Below, piece after piece: positions 63,800 to 64,000 of a stretch of DNA of 64,000 nt. Location: assembly GCF_900636385.1 (NCBI RefSeq), contig NZ_LR134269.1:868001-932000 (forward strand), read 5' to 3'. Position numbers and translations under genes: made by a program. The notes under the pieces are model-generated. The model did not search any database. It was not told where the DNA came from and saw nothing but the letters and a program-made list of their open reading frames with translations. The stretch is from Staphylococcus warneri (GTDB lineage: Bacteria > Bacillota > Bacilli > Staphylococcales > Staphylococcaceae). Each line of letters opens with the position of its first letter. The first letter of the stretch is position 1.

Positions 63800-64000
63800 A
63801 TGAAAGTAGTTAGTCTGTTTAGATTAGGAGAGTTAGAAGATAAATTAAAAGAAACATTTCCGCAGGTAGAATTTAAATTTATTAAGAAAGCTAAAAATAT
63901 ACCAAATGAAGACAGACAATCACTCGATATCTTAATTGGATATGATGGAAATCTAGATGAAACATTGTTAGAGGATTGCCCAAATCTTAAGTGGATTGCT
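63800..64000 (+). CDS. D-2-hydroxyacid dehydrogenase family protein (3' end outside window)
   Basis: The first 67 codons are present, beginning MKVVSLFRLGELEDKLK and ending CPNLKWIA at the window edge. DILIGYDGNLDETLLEDCPNLKWI resembles the N-terminal catalytic half of D-isomer-specific 2-hydroxyacid dehydrogenases (shown in parts: DILIGYDGN, CPNLKWI). The NAD-binding domain is not in view. TTTTGGAGTGAT precedes the ATG. It follows bcp by 5 bases, as in S. aureus, where perR lies further on. Confidence 0.7.
   Translation, partial: MKVVSLFRLGELEDKLKETFPQVEFKFIKKAKNIPNEDRQSLDILIGYDGNLDETLLEDCPNLKWIA

Overview
This 64 kb window comes from the core chromosome of a Staphylococcus. The DNA is AT-rich with strong AAGGAGG-type ribosome binding sites. 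Gene order matches the conserved staphylococcal backbone: pmtCD, nos-pheA, pncB-nadE, purB, pcrB-pcrA-ligA-camS, putP, gatCAB, dgkB, dinB, ftnA, murT-gatD, map, vraUTSR, ptpA, sgtB, recX, mutY, a Sav1866-type exporter, gsaB and bcp. Protein differences from S. aureus (for example the CamS signal peptide) and a family known by an S. epidermidis-derived name (SE1561) suggest a coagulase-negative species. I cannot name the species from sequence alone. I saw no rRNA, tRNA, insertion sequence, prophage or CRISPR array.

Layout. 1-6.0 kb: end of the PSM exporter operon (pmtC, pmtD), a thioredoxin-like protein, a DUF1700/DUF4097 envelope-sensing-like module, a C45 acyltransferase-like enzyme, a candidate small RNA and a 56-residue membrane peptide. 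6-17.5 kb: a LexA-controlled YolD-like gene, lactonase, aldehyde dehydrogenase, pyrophosphatase, NAD salvage genes (pncA, pncB, nadE), a beta-helix protein and the nos-pheA pair. 17.7-25.7 kb: purB, a YerC/TrpR-like regulator and the pcrB-pcrA-ligA-camS operon. 25.7-36.2 kb: putP, gatCAB, dgkB, an RNA methyltransferase, an HExxH membrane protein, dinB and an exonuclease.

36.3-44 kb: ferritin under a PerR box, the lipid II amidation pair murT-gatD, an aromatic acid exporter-like protein, map, and the vraUTSR cell-wall stress operon. 44-50.8 kb: a BrkB-family protein, a YtxH protein, ptpA, an M29 aminopeptidase, a thioesterase, radical SAM YfkAB, SE1561 and a DJ-1/PfpI protein. 51-57.7 kb: transglycosylase sgtB, recX, yfhH, a TagGH-like pair whose ATPase motifs are degenerate, a YfhP-like hydrolase and mutY. 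57.8-64 kb: a DUF402 nucleotide phosphatase, a strongly structured leader, the Sav1866-type ABC exporter, a second aromatic acid exporter-like protein, gsaB, bcp and the start of a 2-hydroxyacid dehydrogenase.

The themes are cell-envelope construction and stress (sgtB, murT-gatD, vraUTSR, TagGH-like pair, dgkB), genome maintenance (pcrA, ligA, dinB, mutY, recX, YolD), NAD metabolism and oxidative or iron stress (ftnA, bcp, nos). The least explained elements are the candidate sRNA at 5.5 kb, the degenerate TagH-like protein at 53 kb and the nested hairpin before the Sav1866-type gene at 58.5 kb. All family names come from reading motifs and from remembered synteny; no database search was run.
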